The notes beneath the pieces were generated by a model. The model worked only from the letters and a program-made list of their open reading frames with translations. It made no database searches and was not told where the DNA came from. From Bradyrhizobium sp. BR13661 (lineage in GTDB: Bacteria > Pseudomonadota > Alphaproteobacteria > Rhizobiales > Xanthobacteraceae): a stretch of 64,000 nucleotides of DNA. The translations under genes were made by a program, and so were the position numbers. Positions 24,631-33,895 of this stretch are shown here, piece after piece. Each line of letters opens with the position of its first letter. The stretch's first letter is position 1. The DNA lies in contig NZ_JARXWB010000021.1 of assembly GCF_029892425.1 (NCBI RefSeq), positions 62,001 through 126,000 of the forward strand. The letters are read 5' to 3'.

Positions 24631-26541
24631 TCAGGCCGCGGTCGACCCGAATTCGGGGACCGCATCCTTCAGGATCGTCCTGATGGTCGCCCGGTCGTCG
24701 CGTGCGATCGCCTGGTCGAGCGCCGTGATCCATTTGCGCAGCGTCTGCATCGGCGGCTCGTTCGGCTGTGCGGCCATGATGCCGGCGACTCCGATCTCGC
24801 GGGTCGGCTCTTCCGATGCGAACAGGATTTCGTGCAGACGCTCTCCCGGCCGCATGCCGGTGAATACGATCTCGATATCGTAGCCGGGCTGCAGGCCGGA
24901 GAGACGGATCATCCGCTCGGCGAGATCGACGATCTTCACCGGCTGACCCATGTTGAGGACGTAAACCGAAACGTCGGCCCGCGCCGCGCCGAGCGCGTGC
25001 GTTGCCGCCGTGATGACGAGGTCGCAGGCCTCGCGGATGGTCATGAAATAACGGACCATGTCGGGATGCGTCACCGTCACCGGGCCGCCGGCCTCGATCT
25101 GGGCCTTGAATTTCGGCACCACCGAGCCGTTCGAAGCCAGCACATTGCCGAACCGGACCGAGATCAGCCGCATCGGCCGCTTCGCGCCGCTACCTGCGGC
25201 AAGATCATGGTCGAGCGCCTGGCAGTACATCTCGGCGAAGCGCTTGGTCAGGCCCAGCATCGACACCGGCTCGATCGCCTTGTCGGTCGAGATCATCACC
25301 ATGGCTTCGGCGCCGGCGGCAAGCGCAGCGTCGGCCACGTTGATCGAGCCGAAGATATTGGTCTTGACGCCCTCGCTCCAGTCGCGCTCGAGGATCGGCA
25401 CGTGCTTGAGCGCAGCCGCGTGGAACACGATGTCAGGCTTGAACTCGGCCATCAGGCGCATGACGCGCTCGCGGTCGCGGATGTCGGCGATCCGTCCCTC
25501 GATCGCAGCATGCGCTCCGTGTGCGGCGAGCGTCTCGGTGACCGCGTAGAGCGCCGGCTCGGAATTCTCCAGGATCAACAGGCGCGCGGCGCCGAAGGCG
25601 ACGACACGCTCGCAGATCTCCGAGCCGATCGAACCGCCGCCGCCGGTGACGATCACCGCCTTGCCCCGGATCAGGGCTTCGAGGCGCGCATAGTCGATCT
25701 TCTCGCTCGGCCGCAGCAGCAGATCCTCGACTGCGACAGCCGTCAGCCGCGGGGCGTCGCCGCTCTCCAGCGAGGGCATGCGGTTGACGATCACACCGAG
25801 CTTGCGCGCCCGCATCAGAATCGATTCCGGATGGGCCTCCGGCTCGAACACCGACGGCGTCATCACCACGCGCGTGATCGGCTTGTTGCGTTTGGCGAAG
25901 TCGGCGACGACGTCCTCGATGTCGTCGAGCCCGCCCAGCACCGGCACGTTGCGGATCGACTGGCCGCGATCCGCGTTTGATGGCGACAACACGCCGACCG
26001 GCCAAATCCGCTTGATCGCACCGCTCTCGATGCCGCGCAGAAGCACCTCGGCGTCCGCGGCGCGGCCGATCAGCAGTGTCGGCGCGGCATCCTCGGTGCG
26101 GGCGTGGCGCCGCACCCGTGTGTAGCGGAAGTAGCGATAGGCCATCCGCAAGGCGCTGAGCGCGAAGATCTCGATGAACCAGTAGAGGACGATCGTCACC
26201 TTGCCGAGGAAGAAGGCGCCGCGGACATTGGGAGCGACGAAGATGTAGTCGAGCGCCAGCAGCGCAACCGTCAGCACGCTCGCGACGCGGATGATGTTCA
26301 TCGCGTCCGGCAGCGAGATGAAGCGCCATTTCGTCGTGGTCAGGTTGAAGATGAAGAACACCACCACGCTGAAGGCGAGGAAATAGGGCAGGATCTGCAA
26401 CAGCAGTGGCAGACGATCGTAGAAGCCCTCGCCCCCCTCGAAACGCAGATAGAACGCCGCGAACAGCGCCGCTGTCGTCGCCAGCAGGTCGTGGAGCGCG
26501 ATCATGAAATTGCGCAAAGTGAGATGCGAAAGACGCGTCAT
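24631..26541 (-). CDS. Membrane-bound nucleotide-sugar 4,6-dehydratase (WbpM/CapD/WreV type)
   Basis: 636 residues from the ATG preceded by GGCGG. Four N-terminal membrane helices (about 10-130), a CoA-binding-like Rossmann domain (about 145-260) and a catalytic SDR domain (about 280-600) with VTGGGGSIGSEICERV, HAAALKHVP and MISTDKAIEPVSMLG. In this family the catalytic YxxxK tyrosine is replaced by methionine (MxxxK: here STDKA and GLTKR region), as in WbpM. It dehydrates UDP-GlcNAc to the 4-keto-6-deoxy intermediate, feeding the downstream SDR. Confidence 0.9.
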   Translation of the reverse strand: MTRLSHLTLRNFMIALHDLLATTAALFAAFYLRFEGGEGFYDRLPLLLQILPYFLAFSVVVFFIFNLTTTKWRFISLPDAMNIIRVASVLTVALLALDYIFVAPNVRGAFFLGKVTIVLYWFIEIFALSALRMAYRYFRYTRVRRHARTEDAAPTLLIGRAADAEVLLRGIESGAIKRIWPVGVLSPSNADRGQSIRNVPVLGGLDDIEDVVADFAKRNKPITRVVMTPSVFEPEAHPESILMRARKLGVIVNRMPSLESGDAPRLTAVAVEDLLLRPSEKIDYARLEALIRGKAVIVTGGGGSIGSEICERVVAFGAARLLILENSEPALYAVTETLAAHGAHAAIEGRIADIRDRERVMRLMAEFKPDIVFHAAALKHVPILERDWSEGVKTNIFGSINVADAALAAGAEAMVMISTDKAIEPVSMLGLTKRFAEMYCQALDHDLAAGSGAKRPMRLISVRFGNVLASNGSVVPKFKAQIEAGGPVTVTHPDMVRYFMTIREACDLVITAATHALGAARADVSVYVLNMGQPVKIVDLAERMIRLSGLQPGYDIEIVFTGMRPGERLHEILFASEEPTREIGVAGIMAAQPNEPPMQTLRKWITALDQAIARDDRATIRTILKDAVPEFGSTAA

Positions 26542-26603
26542 CCGCCGACCAATGAAAATCCTAATGGGTGCAACCTCACCGCGCTGATAGCCCATCTCGA
26601 CGG

Positions 26604-26663
26604 GACTTGCCAGCTTAAGACTTGCCAGCTCAAGACTTGCCAGCTCAAGACTTGCGAGCCTCG
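26604..26663. repeat. Tandem 15-base repeat, about four units
   Basis: Units GACTTGCCAGCTTAA, GACTTGCCAGCTCAA, GACTTGCCAGCTCAA and a decayed GACTTGCGAGCCTCG. They occupy the gap between the O-antigen ligase stop and the dehydratase start. Copies two and three are identical, suggesting recent slippage. Confidence 0.85.
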
Positions 26664-26670
26664 CGGCCGC

Positions 26671-27957
26671 TCAGGAACCCGCTTCCCCCACCTTCGCCTC
26701 GGCCTGTCGTGCCCGGAACACCATGCCACCGGCAACGCCGACGCCGATGACGTACATCCAGCCCTCGTGGAAGTCGAACAAATGGGAGTTGAACAACGAG
26801 GTGAAGGCGTTTTGCACCACGACCAGAAGACCGATCCACTGGGCAAACCCCTCGCCGCGAAACAGCTGAAAATGAAAGATCCAGATCGCGTAGAGAACCC
26901 CGATGCCGATGACACCCCACTGGATGGCGACATGCAGCGTCTGGTTATGCGGGTTCGGAAAAACCCTGACGCCCCGAACCCATGAGGGCTCCTGCGCGGC
27001 TCTCTCGAACAGTCCCTGCGTAGAACCGGTGCCGTGCCCCACGAGCGGAGCATGAACGAAGAACTGAACGGCATGCCGCCAATATTCGAGGCGTTCACCC
27101 ATGGATGTCGGAAGATTCCGCTGGGTGTAGAGTTGATAGTCGCTGACAAAAGTGTCGGCGGTCTTGCGCAATTGCGGTGAGGCTCGCCAGGCCACGACGG
27201 CGCAGGCGATCAATGCGGCAGAGATCATCGCGACGCTCCGCCACTTCAAATGAAGCAGCGCGAACACACCGAGCATGATCGGCACAGTGACCAGCGCGGT
27301 GCGCGACACCACCACGAAGGCCATGTTGACAAGAAAGCTCAGCGCGAGCGCCGTCAGCAGAACCGCGGGCGCGTACCGCTTCTCGCGCAACAGCATCATC
27401 ACGGGATAGGCGAGCGCGACCGCGCACAGCGCGAATTCCTGGCTCTGGTCGATGTAGTTCTTGACGAAGATGCCGCGCTCGAGGGGGTCATAGGGTCTCA
27501 GCGACAGTCCCGGATAGAACGCAACCAGCCAGGACATCACCGACAACAGCGCGCAGGACACCAGGAATGCGACGAAGATCCAGTTTCCGCGGGGGGAGCG
27601 CTCGAAATGATAGAGCAGCACCGGCAGCACGAGCAGCTTGACGGTCGGCCCGACCGCGTAAAGGCGCACGCCCCACGCCGCGTCCGACCATAGCGTCCCC
27701 ACCAGCGCCAGCACGAACAGCGCGATCGGTGCCGCGCAGATCGGGCGCGTCAGCGATCGCAGGAATGCCCTGACGTCGAGAAACGGCACCATGCAGACCA
27801 GGAACGCGGCATTGAAGATGGCCGTGAGCGACGTCGACCATGGCAACGAGGCCGCGGTCAGGATCGCGAACAAATCGACGGTCTCGCTCCACGCCACCGG
27901 GCTGCGAAAACGCCGCCACAGCATCTGGGCGGTCGTCTCCTGGGCAAGTGCCGTCAC
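26671..27957 (-). CDS. O-antigen ligase / polymerase-family (Wzy_C) membrane protein
   Basis: 428 residues from GTG 27957, overlapping the hldE stop (GTGA). About eleven predicted membrane helices with a large periplasmic loop near residues 300-360 containing GHGTGSTQ and PHNQTLHVAIQWG, the conserved His-Asn pattern of WaaL/Wzy_C proteins. Such proteins join polyprenyl-linked O-chain to lipid A-core in the periplasm; Wzy polymerases have the same fold. Linkage to heptose genes favours WaaL. Longer upstream frames are shadows of hldE. Confidence 0.83.
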   Translation of the reverse strand: MTALAQETTAQMLWRRFRSPVAWSETVDLFAILTAASLPWSTSLTAIFNAAFLVCMVPFLDVRAFLRSLTRPICAAPIALFVLALVGTLWSDAAWGVRLYAVGPTVKLLVLPVLLYHFERSPRGNWIFVAFLVSCALLSVMSWLVAFYPGLSLRPYDPLERGIFVKNYIDQSQEFALCAVALAYPVMMLLREKRYAPAVLLTALALSFLVNMAFVVVSRTALVTVPIMLGVFALLHLKWRSVAMISAALIACAVVAWRASPQLRKTADTFVSDYQLYTQRNLPTSMGERLEYWRHAVQFFVHAPLVGHGTGSTQGLFERAAQEPSWVRGVRVFPNPHNQTLHVAIQWGVIGIGVLYAIWIFHFQLFRGEGFAQWIGLLVVVQNAFTSLFNSHLFDFHEGWMYVIGVGVAGGMVFRARQAEAKVGEAGS

Positions 27958-29441
27958 TTGATCTCCCCGCGCGCGCGGTGCACCAGCGCCGTCGTGCTGA
28001 AGCCCTGGAGGATGTCGACCAGCACGACCACTCCGCCCGCGGCCTCGACGACCTCGTGGCCGACCACCTGCTCGCGGGTGTAGTCGCCTCCCTTCACCAG
28101 CACGCTCGGCGTGATCCGCCTGATCAGGTCGATCGGCGTATCCTCTTCGAAGATGACGACGAGATCGACGGCTTCGAGCGCGGCCAGCACTTCGGCACGG
28201 GCCCGCTCGTCCTGGACCGGGCGATCCGCGCCTTTCAGCCGCCGCACCGAGGCGTCGCTGTTCAGCCCGACGATCAGCCGATCGCAGGCGGCACGCGCTG
28301 CGGTCAGCACCTTGACGTGGCCGGGATGCAGGATATCGAAGCAGCCATTGGTGAAGCCGACGCGCAAGCCCTCCCCGCGCCATTCGGCGAGCCGGGCCTC
28401 GAGCGCATCGGGCGCGCTCATGACCTTCTCCTCGGCCGCGAGCGTGGCATGCGGCAGGATCTTTCGCCGCAGCTCCGCCACGCTCACGCTGGCCGTGCCC
28501 TGCTTGCCGACGGCGACCGCGGCGGCCGCACTCGCCATGCGCAGCGCCGTGTCCCAGTCCGCGCCCGCCGCGAGCGAGGCCGCAAGCGCGGCGGCAACGG
28601 TGTCGCCGGCGCCGGACACGTCGCGCACCTTCACCGGGAAGGCCGGGACGTGAACGGCCTCGCCGCTGCGCGGCACCAGCGTCATGCCCTGCTCGCCCTG
28701 CGTGACCAGGATCGCCTCGCAATCAGCGAGCCGCATCACGTCCTCGCTGGCATCGACGATGCTTTGCGGCGTATCGGCGCGGCTGCGGGTCGCCTCGGAA
28801 AATTCCTTGCGGTTGGGTGTGAGCAGGGTGGCGCCGCGATAGATCGCCCAGTTCAGGCTCTTGGGATCGACGATCACGCGCTTGCCTGCTTTTCGCGCCG
28901 CATCGATGGTGTGGCGGATCACGCGCGCAGTCAGCACGCCCTTGGCATAGTCTGACAGCAGCACGATATCGGCGCGCGCGATCTGCGGCAGGATCGCCTC
29001 GATCAGCTTCGTCTCGACTTCGTCGGAGGCCGCGACCGCCTGCTCCCAATCCGCGCGCAGCATATGGGTGGAGAAATGCTCGGAGACGAAGCGGACCTTT
29101 CGCGTGGTCGGCCGCGTCGGGTCGCACACCAGCGCACTCTCGATCCCGGCATAGTCCGCCAGCGCGGCCTTGAGCCGCGCGCCGGCATCGTCTTCGCCGA
29201 CGAGGCCGACGAAGACGCAGCGCGCGCCGAGCGAGGCGATATTGCGCGCGACGTTGCCCGCGCCGCCGATATGAATCTCGCTGCGCTGGGCGGCGATCAC
29301 AGGCGTCGGCGCCTCGGGCGAAATCCGCGAGACCTCGCCATAGACGAACTCGTCCAGCATGATGTCGCCGATGCAGAGCACCGTGCAGCCGGAGATGGCG
29401 TGCGCCAGGGCATCAAAATCGAGAATGGGCGTCGGCATCAT
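27954..29441 (-). CDS. hldE: Bifunctional heptose-7-phosphate kinase / heptose-1-phosphate adenylyltransferase
   Basis: 495 residues. N-terminal PfkB kinase domain (about 1-320; GGAGNVARNIA, DVSGAGDTVAAALA) and C-terminal cytidylyltransferase-like domain (about 345-490; FTNGCFDILHPGHVK). It makes ADP-D-glycero-beta-D-manno-heptose for the LPS core with HldD. Start at ATG 29441: GAGG overlaps the hldD stop seven bases upstream; ATG 29438 is the neighbour codon. Operon order hldD-hldE-ligase on the minus strand. Confidence 0.94.
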   Translation of the reverse strand: MMPTPILDFDALAHAISGCTVLCIGDIMLDEFVYGEVSRISPEAPTPVIAAQRSEIHIGGAGNVARNIASLGARCVFVGLVGEDDAGARLKAALADYAGIESALVCDPTRPTTRKVRFVSEHFSTHMLRADWEQAVAASDEVETKLIEAILPQIARADIVLLSDYAKGVLTARVIRHTIDAARKAGKRVIVDPKSLNWAIYRGATLLTPNRKEFSEATRSRADTPQSIVDASEDVMRLADCEAILVTQGEQGMTLVPRSGEAVHVPAFPVKVRDVSGAGDTVAAALAASLAAGADWDTALRMASAAAAVAVGKQGTASVSVAELRRKILPHATLAAEEKVMSAPDALEARLAEWRGEGLRVGFTNGCFDILHPGHVKVLTAARAACDRLIVGLNSDASVRRLKGADRPVQDERARAEVLAALEAVDLVVIFEEDTPIDLIRRITPSVLVKGGDYTREQVVGHEVVEAAGGVVVLVDILQGFSTTALVHRARGEIK

Positions 29442-29450
29442 CCTGGAACC

Positions 29451-30431
29451 TCAGCGGAAGCGGTCCGGCCGGTCGAGATAGTCCCCGACATAGGCCTTCA
29501 CCGCGTCCTCGAGCGTCGTGAAGCCGCCGTTATAGCCGGCGCGGTGGAGCCGATCGATCTTGCTCTCGGTGAAATATTGATAGCTGCCGCGAATCTGCTC
29601 GGGCATGTCGATGTATTCGATGTTCGGCCTGGTGCCGAGCGCCGCGTAGGCGGCAAGCATCAGATCTTTGAAGCTGCGCGCCTTGCCGGTGCCGACGTTG
29701 AAGAGACCGGAGACGGCAGGCGTCGCCAGCAGCCACAAGATCACGCGCACGACGTCGTCGACATAGATGAAATCGCGGCGCTGGTCGCCATCGGCGATGC
29801 CGTCGCGATGCGACTTGAACAGCTGCACGACGCGGCCGGCCTTGACGTCGTCGAAGCGGCGCGCCAGCACGCTCATCATCGTGCCCTTGTGGTATTCGTT
29901 CGGACCGAACACGTTGAAGAACTTCAAGCCAGCCCATTGCGGCGGCAGCTTCTCGCCGGACGCGACGCGCCCGGCGACCGCGAGATCGAACAGCTGCTTA
30001 CTCCAGCCGTAGAGATTCATCGGCCGCAGCTTCTTCAGCGCGCCCGGCGAGGCGTCGTCGTCAAAGCCTTCCGCACCGTCGCCATAGGTCGCGGCCGAGG
30101 ACGCGTAGATCAGCGGCACTGCGTTCGCCGTGCACCAGTCCAGAAGGCGCATCGAAAAGCGGAAATTGGTCTCGATGACGAGATCGCCGTCGGTCGCGGT
30201 GGTCTCGGAAATCGCCCCGAGATGGATCACGGCATCGAGCTTGCGGCCCTTCAGCCAGTCGGGCAGTTCGGCCGGGGGCACGATATCCACAAGCTGGCGC
30301 TTGGCGAGGTTGCGCCATTTGCCATCGCTGCCGAGCAGGTCGCAGACCACGACGTCGGCGCGGCCGGCCTCGTTCAGCGCAGCCACGACATTCGATCCGA
30401 TAAAACCGGCTCCGCCGGTCACCAGCAACAT
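29451..30431 (-). CDS. hldD: ADP-L-glycero-D-manno-heptose 6-epimerase
   Basis: 326 residues, extended SDR with VTGGAGFIGSNVVAAL at residues 4-19, HLGAISETTATDGD, YASSAATYG, LYGWSKQLFD (YxxxK) and FKFFNVFGPNEYHKG-type box (KFFNVFGPNEYHKG), which is diagnostic of HldD. It epimerises the heptose precursor made by HldE. First gene of the minus-strand LPS operon; a 172-base divergent region separates it from waaF. Confidence 0.94.
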   Translation of the reverse strand: MLLVTGGAGFIGSNVVAALNEAGRADVVVCDLLGSDGKWRNLAKRQLVDIVPPAELPDWLKGRKLDAVIHLGAISETTATDGDLVIETNFRFSMRLLDWCTANAVPLIYASSAATYGDGAEGFDDDASPGALKKLRPMNLYGWSKQLFDLAVAGRVASGEKLPPQWAGLKFFNVFGPNEYHKGTMMSVLARRFDDVKAGRVVQLFKSHRDGIADGDQRRDFIYVDDVVRVILWLLATPAVSGLFNVGTGKARSFKDLMLAAYAALGTRPNIEYIDMPEQIRGSYQYFTESKIDRLHRAGYNGGFTTLEDAVKAYVGDYLDRPDRFR

Positions 30432-30603
30432 TCCAACGACCCTGCCCGAATTTCGTGGCCCGAACCCTGCCGTAGCGCATCATCCGCCAAAGTGTAAGCA
30501 TTTTGGGCAGGCGCTCTTGGACTCGCGCTGTCCCTGCTTTACCTGCCGGCCCGGAGCGGCTAACCGAACCGCCTGATCAGAGCGTTTGCGGCCCCATTAA
30601 CGA

Positions 30604-31665
30604 ATGAACAAAGATTCACAATTTATCGGAGGTGACGATCGGAGCGACACGCGTCCGATCCTGATCGTCCCCTATATGTGGATCGGCGATTTCGTCCGGA
30701 ATCACACCGTCGTCCGGGTCCTCAAGGAACGCTGGCCGAATAGGCCGGTCGATCTTTTAACCACGACTCTGTGCGCCCCCCTGGTCGATTACATGCCTGG
30801 CGTACGCGCCGGGATCGTCTGGGACCTTCCCCGCAGCCGCCTGGCGCTGCGCCGCCAGTTCGGCCTCGCCAAGCTCCTGCGCGAGCGGAACTACGGCACG
30901 GCCCTGGTGCTGCCCCGCACCTGGAAGGCCGCCATTGCCCCGACCTTGGCCGGCATCCCCGAACGGGTCGGCTGGGTCGGCGAGTTCAGGTTCGGACTGA
31001 TCAACCAATGGCGCTGGGGCGAGCGAAAGCTGCCCCGCTTCATCGACGAGAACGCCGCTCTCGCCCAGCCGGACGGTGCGCCCCTGCCCCCGGAATGGCC
31101 GGTGCCGCAATTGCGGGTTCCGGCTGAGGAGATCGCCCGTTGGCGCCAGGCCAATGGCCTGAGCGCCGGTGCCGCCGTGGCGCTCGCCCCGGGCTCGGTT
31201 GGCGTGTCGAAACGCTGGACCTACTATCCGGAAGCCGCCCGCCTGCTGGTCGAACGCGGGCTGGAGGTCTGGGTGGTCGGCGGCCCCGCGGAAAAAGGTT
31301 TAGCCCAGGAGATCGTCGCAGCCGGCGGCCCCGGCGTGCGGGACCTCACCGGCACCGATTTGCGCAACGGCGTTGTCGCCATGGCCGCAGCAGGCGTCGC
31401 CATCTCTAACGATTCAGGCCTGATGCATATCGCGGCCGCCTTGGGCACGCCGACCATGGGCATCTTCGGCCCGACCAGCCCCTATCTATGGGCCCCTCTC
31501 AACGGCCTCGCCGCAACCGTCGTCCAGAACAAGAGCGTACTGTCGTGCCAGCCGTGCCAAAGCACGATCTGCAAGATGAACGACCACCGCTGCATGCGAG
31601 ATATCGGGGCGAGCGAGGTGGTGACGATTGCGCAGCGGGTGCTGGGGACCAAGGTCGAGACCTGA
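30604..31665 (+). CDS. waaF: LPS heptosyltransferase (GT9, WaaF-like)
   Basis: 353 residues, GT9 fold. N-terminal LIVPYMWIGDFVRNHTVVRV, C-terminal ALAPGSVGVSKRWTYYPEAA, VAISNDSGLMHIAAALGTP and LSCQPCQSTIC-type cysteine region near the end. It transfers heptose from the ADP-heptose made by HldE/HldD to the inner core. No clear Shine-Dalgarno sequence precedes ATG 30604. Divergent from hldD. Heptosyltransferase I versus II cannot be decided with certainty; length and motifs favour II. Confidence 0.88.
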   Translation: MNKDSQFIGGDDRSDTRPILIVPYMWIGDFVRNHTVVRVLKERWPNRPVDLLTTTLCAPLVDYMPGVRAGIVWDLPRSRLALRRQFGLAKLLRERNYGTALVLPRTWKAAIAPTLAGIPERVGWVGEFRFGLINQWRWGERKLPRFIDENAALAQPDGAPLPPEWPVPQLRVPAEEIARWRQANGLSAGAAVALAPGSVGVSKRWTYYPEAARLLVERGLEVWVVGGPAEKGLAQEIVAAGGPGVRDLTGTDLRNGVVAMAAAGVAISNDSGLMHIAAALGTPTMGIFGPTSPYLWAPLNGLAATVVQNKSVLSCQPCQSTICKMNDHRCMRDIGASEVVTIAQRVLGTKVET

Positions 31666-32189
31666 GCTAAGCGCACTGCGGCGCCATTAGCGCACCTATC
31701 TGCTATCTGCGTGGCTTAGCCACCGTTAGACCACGACCTTATCAAGCCTCGGGCTGACGTGACGATGGCCGCGTCTACCTTACCCCTTCAGCGACGGTGC
31801 CCGCACGGCAGCGCAATGAGCCAGGGCCAACCTGGGCGGTGGCTCATCGCATGCTACATTCAACAACTTGCACACAGAGGATCAGCGATCCTCACCCGGG
31901 TTCGCGGCATTCGCGCAACTTGGGCACTTTCGGCGACGATCAGCTGAAGCGGTGCGTAGGCAGTATTCCGACACCAGAATCAATTTTCATACGAGCGTGC
32001 CACAAACGCATTTTCGAACGAGATACGCGAAGACACGCTGCGCCGTTGACCTGCATCAACGCGCAACATGTTCGGCAAGCCTTCACTGCAGCTCAGCCGC
32101 GCGCCGGATGAATGTGCGCTCATAACGATCGAGGTTCGCTCGAAGACATCAGGACTGAATGTCGTAGTCATAAGACCGGGAGCAAGCTC
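31666..32189. other. 524-base region without a supported gene
   Basis: Open frames here have no homology I recognise and no good start sites. Two hairpins can be drawn: GAGCCA ... TGGCTC (31817-31844) and GAGGATC-AGC-GATCCTC (31877-31893). Base composition is less GC-rich than the flanks. It probably holds the promoter of the DUF1254 gene; a small RNA cannot be excluded. Confidence 0.5.
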
Positions 32190-33629
32190 ATGCATTTCAC
32201 ACGTCGTCATCTCATGACCGCAGCTTTGGGCTCCGCCTTTTCCGCCCTCGCTTTATCTTCGAGCCGCGCCGAATACGAAGGACCGCTGCTTCGCGCGATC
32301 GAAGGCGGTGAAGATTTTTGGCTCGCCACCGATGCTTACGTCTACGGCTATCCGCTGGTGACGATGGAGCTGACTCGCCGCGTGGTCACGAACGTCTCTG
32401 CGGTCGAGGGCACGCGAGGTCCGATGGGGCAATTCATCAAGCTCCGCTCCTATCCCGACGCCACCTTCCGGGACGTTACCGCGCCGAATGCCGATACGCT
32501 CTACACCACAGCCTGGCTCGACGTCGGAGACGAGCCCTGGATCCTGAGCATGCCCGACATGAAGGAACGCTATTTCCTTTTTCCGATGCTCGACGGCTGG
32601 ACCAATGTATTCCAGGTCCCTGGAAAGCGAACGACGGGGACCAAGGCCCAGACCTACGCGATCACCGGCCCCGGGTGGAAAGGGACGCTTCCATCGGGCG
32701 TCAAGGAGTACAAGTCGCCGACCAGCATTGTCTGGATTTTAGGGCGCATCTATTGCACCGGTACACAAGAGGACTATGCGACCGTTCATGCCGCGCAGGA
32801 TGAATTCAAGCTGGTGCCCTTGAGTTCGTATGGCAAGACGTTCACGCCGCCAGCGGCCAAGGTCGATCCATCAATCGACATGAAGACGGCAGTGCGCGAC
32901 CAGGTCAACCGCATGGATAGTGTTGCGTATTTCACGCTGCTTGCTCAATTGATGAAGCGCAATCCACCCGTGCCGGCTGATGCGGTGGAAGTTGCAAAAT
33001 TCGCGAAGATCGGTCTGGTGCCGGGCAAGGATTTCGACGCCAGCAAGCTCGATGCTGCGTTTTCCAAGCGCATTCCGCAGGCCGCCTTCGACCGGATCAT
33101 GCTGCAGTTCAAGGTCAACAAAGCCGTCAAGAACGTCAACGGCTGGATGTTCGACACGGAAACCGGCATCTACGGCACCGAGTATCTCAACCGCGCCTTC
33201 GTCACGGCCATTGGGCTTGGCGCCAATCGCATCCAGGACGCCTGCTATCCGACGTCCCAGAAGGACGCCGATGGCAAGGCTTACGTCGGCAGCAACAAAT
33301 ATGTCGTGCGTTTCCCGAAGGGCCAGCTGCCGCCCGTTGGCGGATTCTGGTCTCTGACGATGTACGATGAGAATTATTTCTTCGTCGCCAATCCGATCAA
33401 CCGCTACTCGATCAGTGCCCGGCAGAGCCTCAAGCCCAACGCGGACGGTTCGATTGATCTCTACATCCAGAAGGACTCTCCGGGACCTGACAAGGAATCG
33501 AACTGGTTGCCGGCCCCGGCTGGCAAGTTCGTCTTGATGTTGCGGATGTACTGGCCCAACGACAAGTCGCCATCGATCATCAACGGCAGCTGGTCACCAC
33601 CGGGCGTTCAGAAAGTAGCCGGCACCTAG
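32190..33629 (+). CDS. Tat-exported DUF1254/DUF1214 protein
   Basis: 479 residues from ATG 32190 with GGGAGC upstream. The N-terminus MHFTRRHLMTAALGS is a twin-arginine signal (T-R-R-H-L-M) cleaved near SRA-EY (residue 27). A DUF1254 domain (about 45-190; YVYGYPLVTMELTRR, APNADTLYTTAWLDV) is followed by a C-terminal DUF1214 domain (about 350-465; GFWSLTMYDENYFFV). These periplasmic proteins have no established activity. The gene is isolated inside the LPS cluster, with long non-coding flanks on both sides, consistent with an insertion. Confidence 0.88.
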   Translation: MHFTRRHLMTAALGSAFSALALSSSRAEYEGPLLRAIEGGEDFWLATDAYVYGYPLVTMELTRRVVTNVSAVEGTRGPMGQFIKLRSYPDATFRDVTAPNADTLYTTAWLDVGDEPWILSMPDMKERYFLFPMLDGWTNVFQVPGKRTTGTKAQTYAITGPGWKGTLPSGVKEYKSPTSIVWILGRIYCTGTQEDYATVHAAQDEFKLVPLSSYGKTFTPPAAKVDPSIDMKTAVRDQVNRMDSVAYFTLLAQLMKRNPPVPADAVEVAKFAKIGLVPGKDFDASKLDAAFSKRIPQAAFDRIMLQFKVNKAVKNVNGWMFDTETGIYGTEYLNRAFVTAIGLGANRIQDACYPTSQKDADGKAYVGSNKYVVRFPKGQLPPVGGFWSLTMYDENYFFVANPINRYSISARQSLKPNADGSIDLYIQKDSPGPDKESNWLPAPAGKFVLMLRMYWPNDKSPSIINGSWSPPGVQKVAGT

Positions 33630-33829
33630 GTTCAAGCCTGTGGGCCCGAGCGGATCGGAGCGCGCATCGGGCTCACTGCGATTTCGATCAGCGGATGTCG
33701 AAGCCAGCTTGCCAGCCGACGCCAGGAACGGCTTCGACAGACTTTGCGATCATACCTCTATACAGGTGTTTTGCCCGACGGAGCAAACGAAATTCGCAAA
33801 ATCCGCAGGTCCATGGCGCGAGCTGTGCA

Positions 33830-33855
33830 AGCCGTTGATTCAGCTGGCAACGGCT
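33830..33855. other. Hairpin and degraded repeat in the gap after the DUF1254 gene
   Basis: AGCCGTTG and CAACGGCT form an eight-pair stem with a ten-base loop in a 266-base gap. Nearby (33768-33792) TTTTGC-CCGACGG-AGCAAA resembles a decayed dispersed palindrome. No gene is supported in 33630-33895. Confidence 0.35.
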
Positions 33856-33895
33856 ACTGTGCATGGGGTTGTTTTCGCGGGTTTGGAAAAGCGGC

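Noticed and set aside
24832..25980. 382-codon plus-strand frame opposite the 4,6-dehydratase
   Set aside because: Arg/His/Asp-rich antisense translation without any domain.
28111..28653. Plus-strand frame opposite hldE
   Set aside because: Serine/alanine-rich antisense shadow.
31797..32111. 104-codon frame between waaF and the DUF1254 gene
   Set aside because: No start signal, no recognisable domain, composition unlike neighbouring genes.
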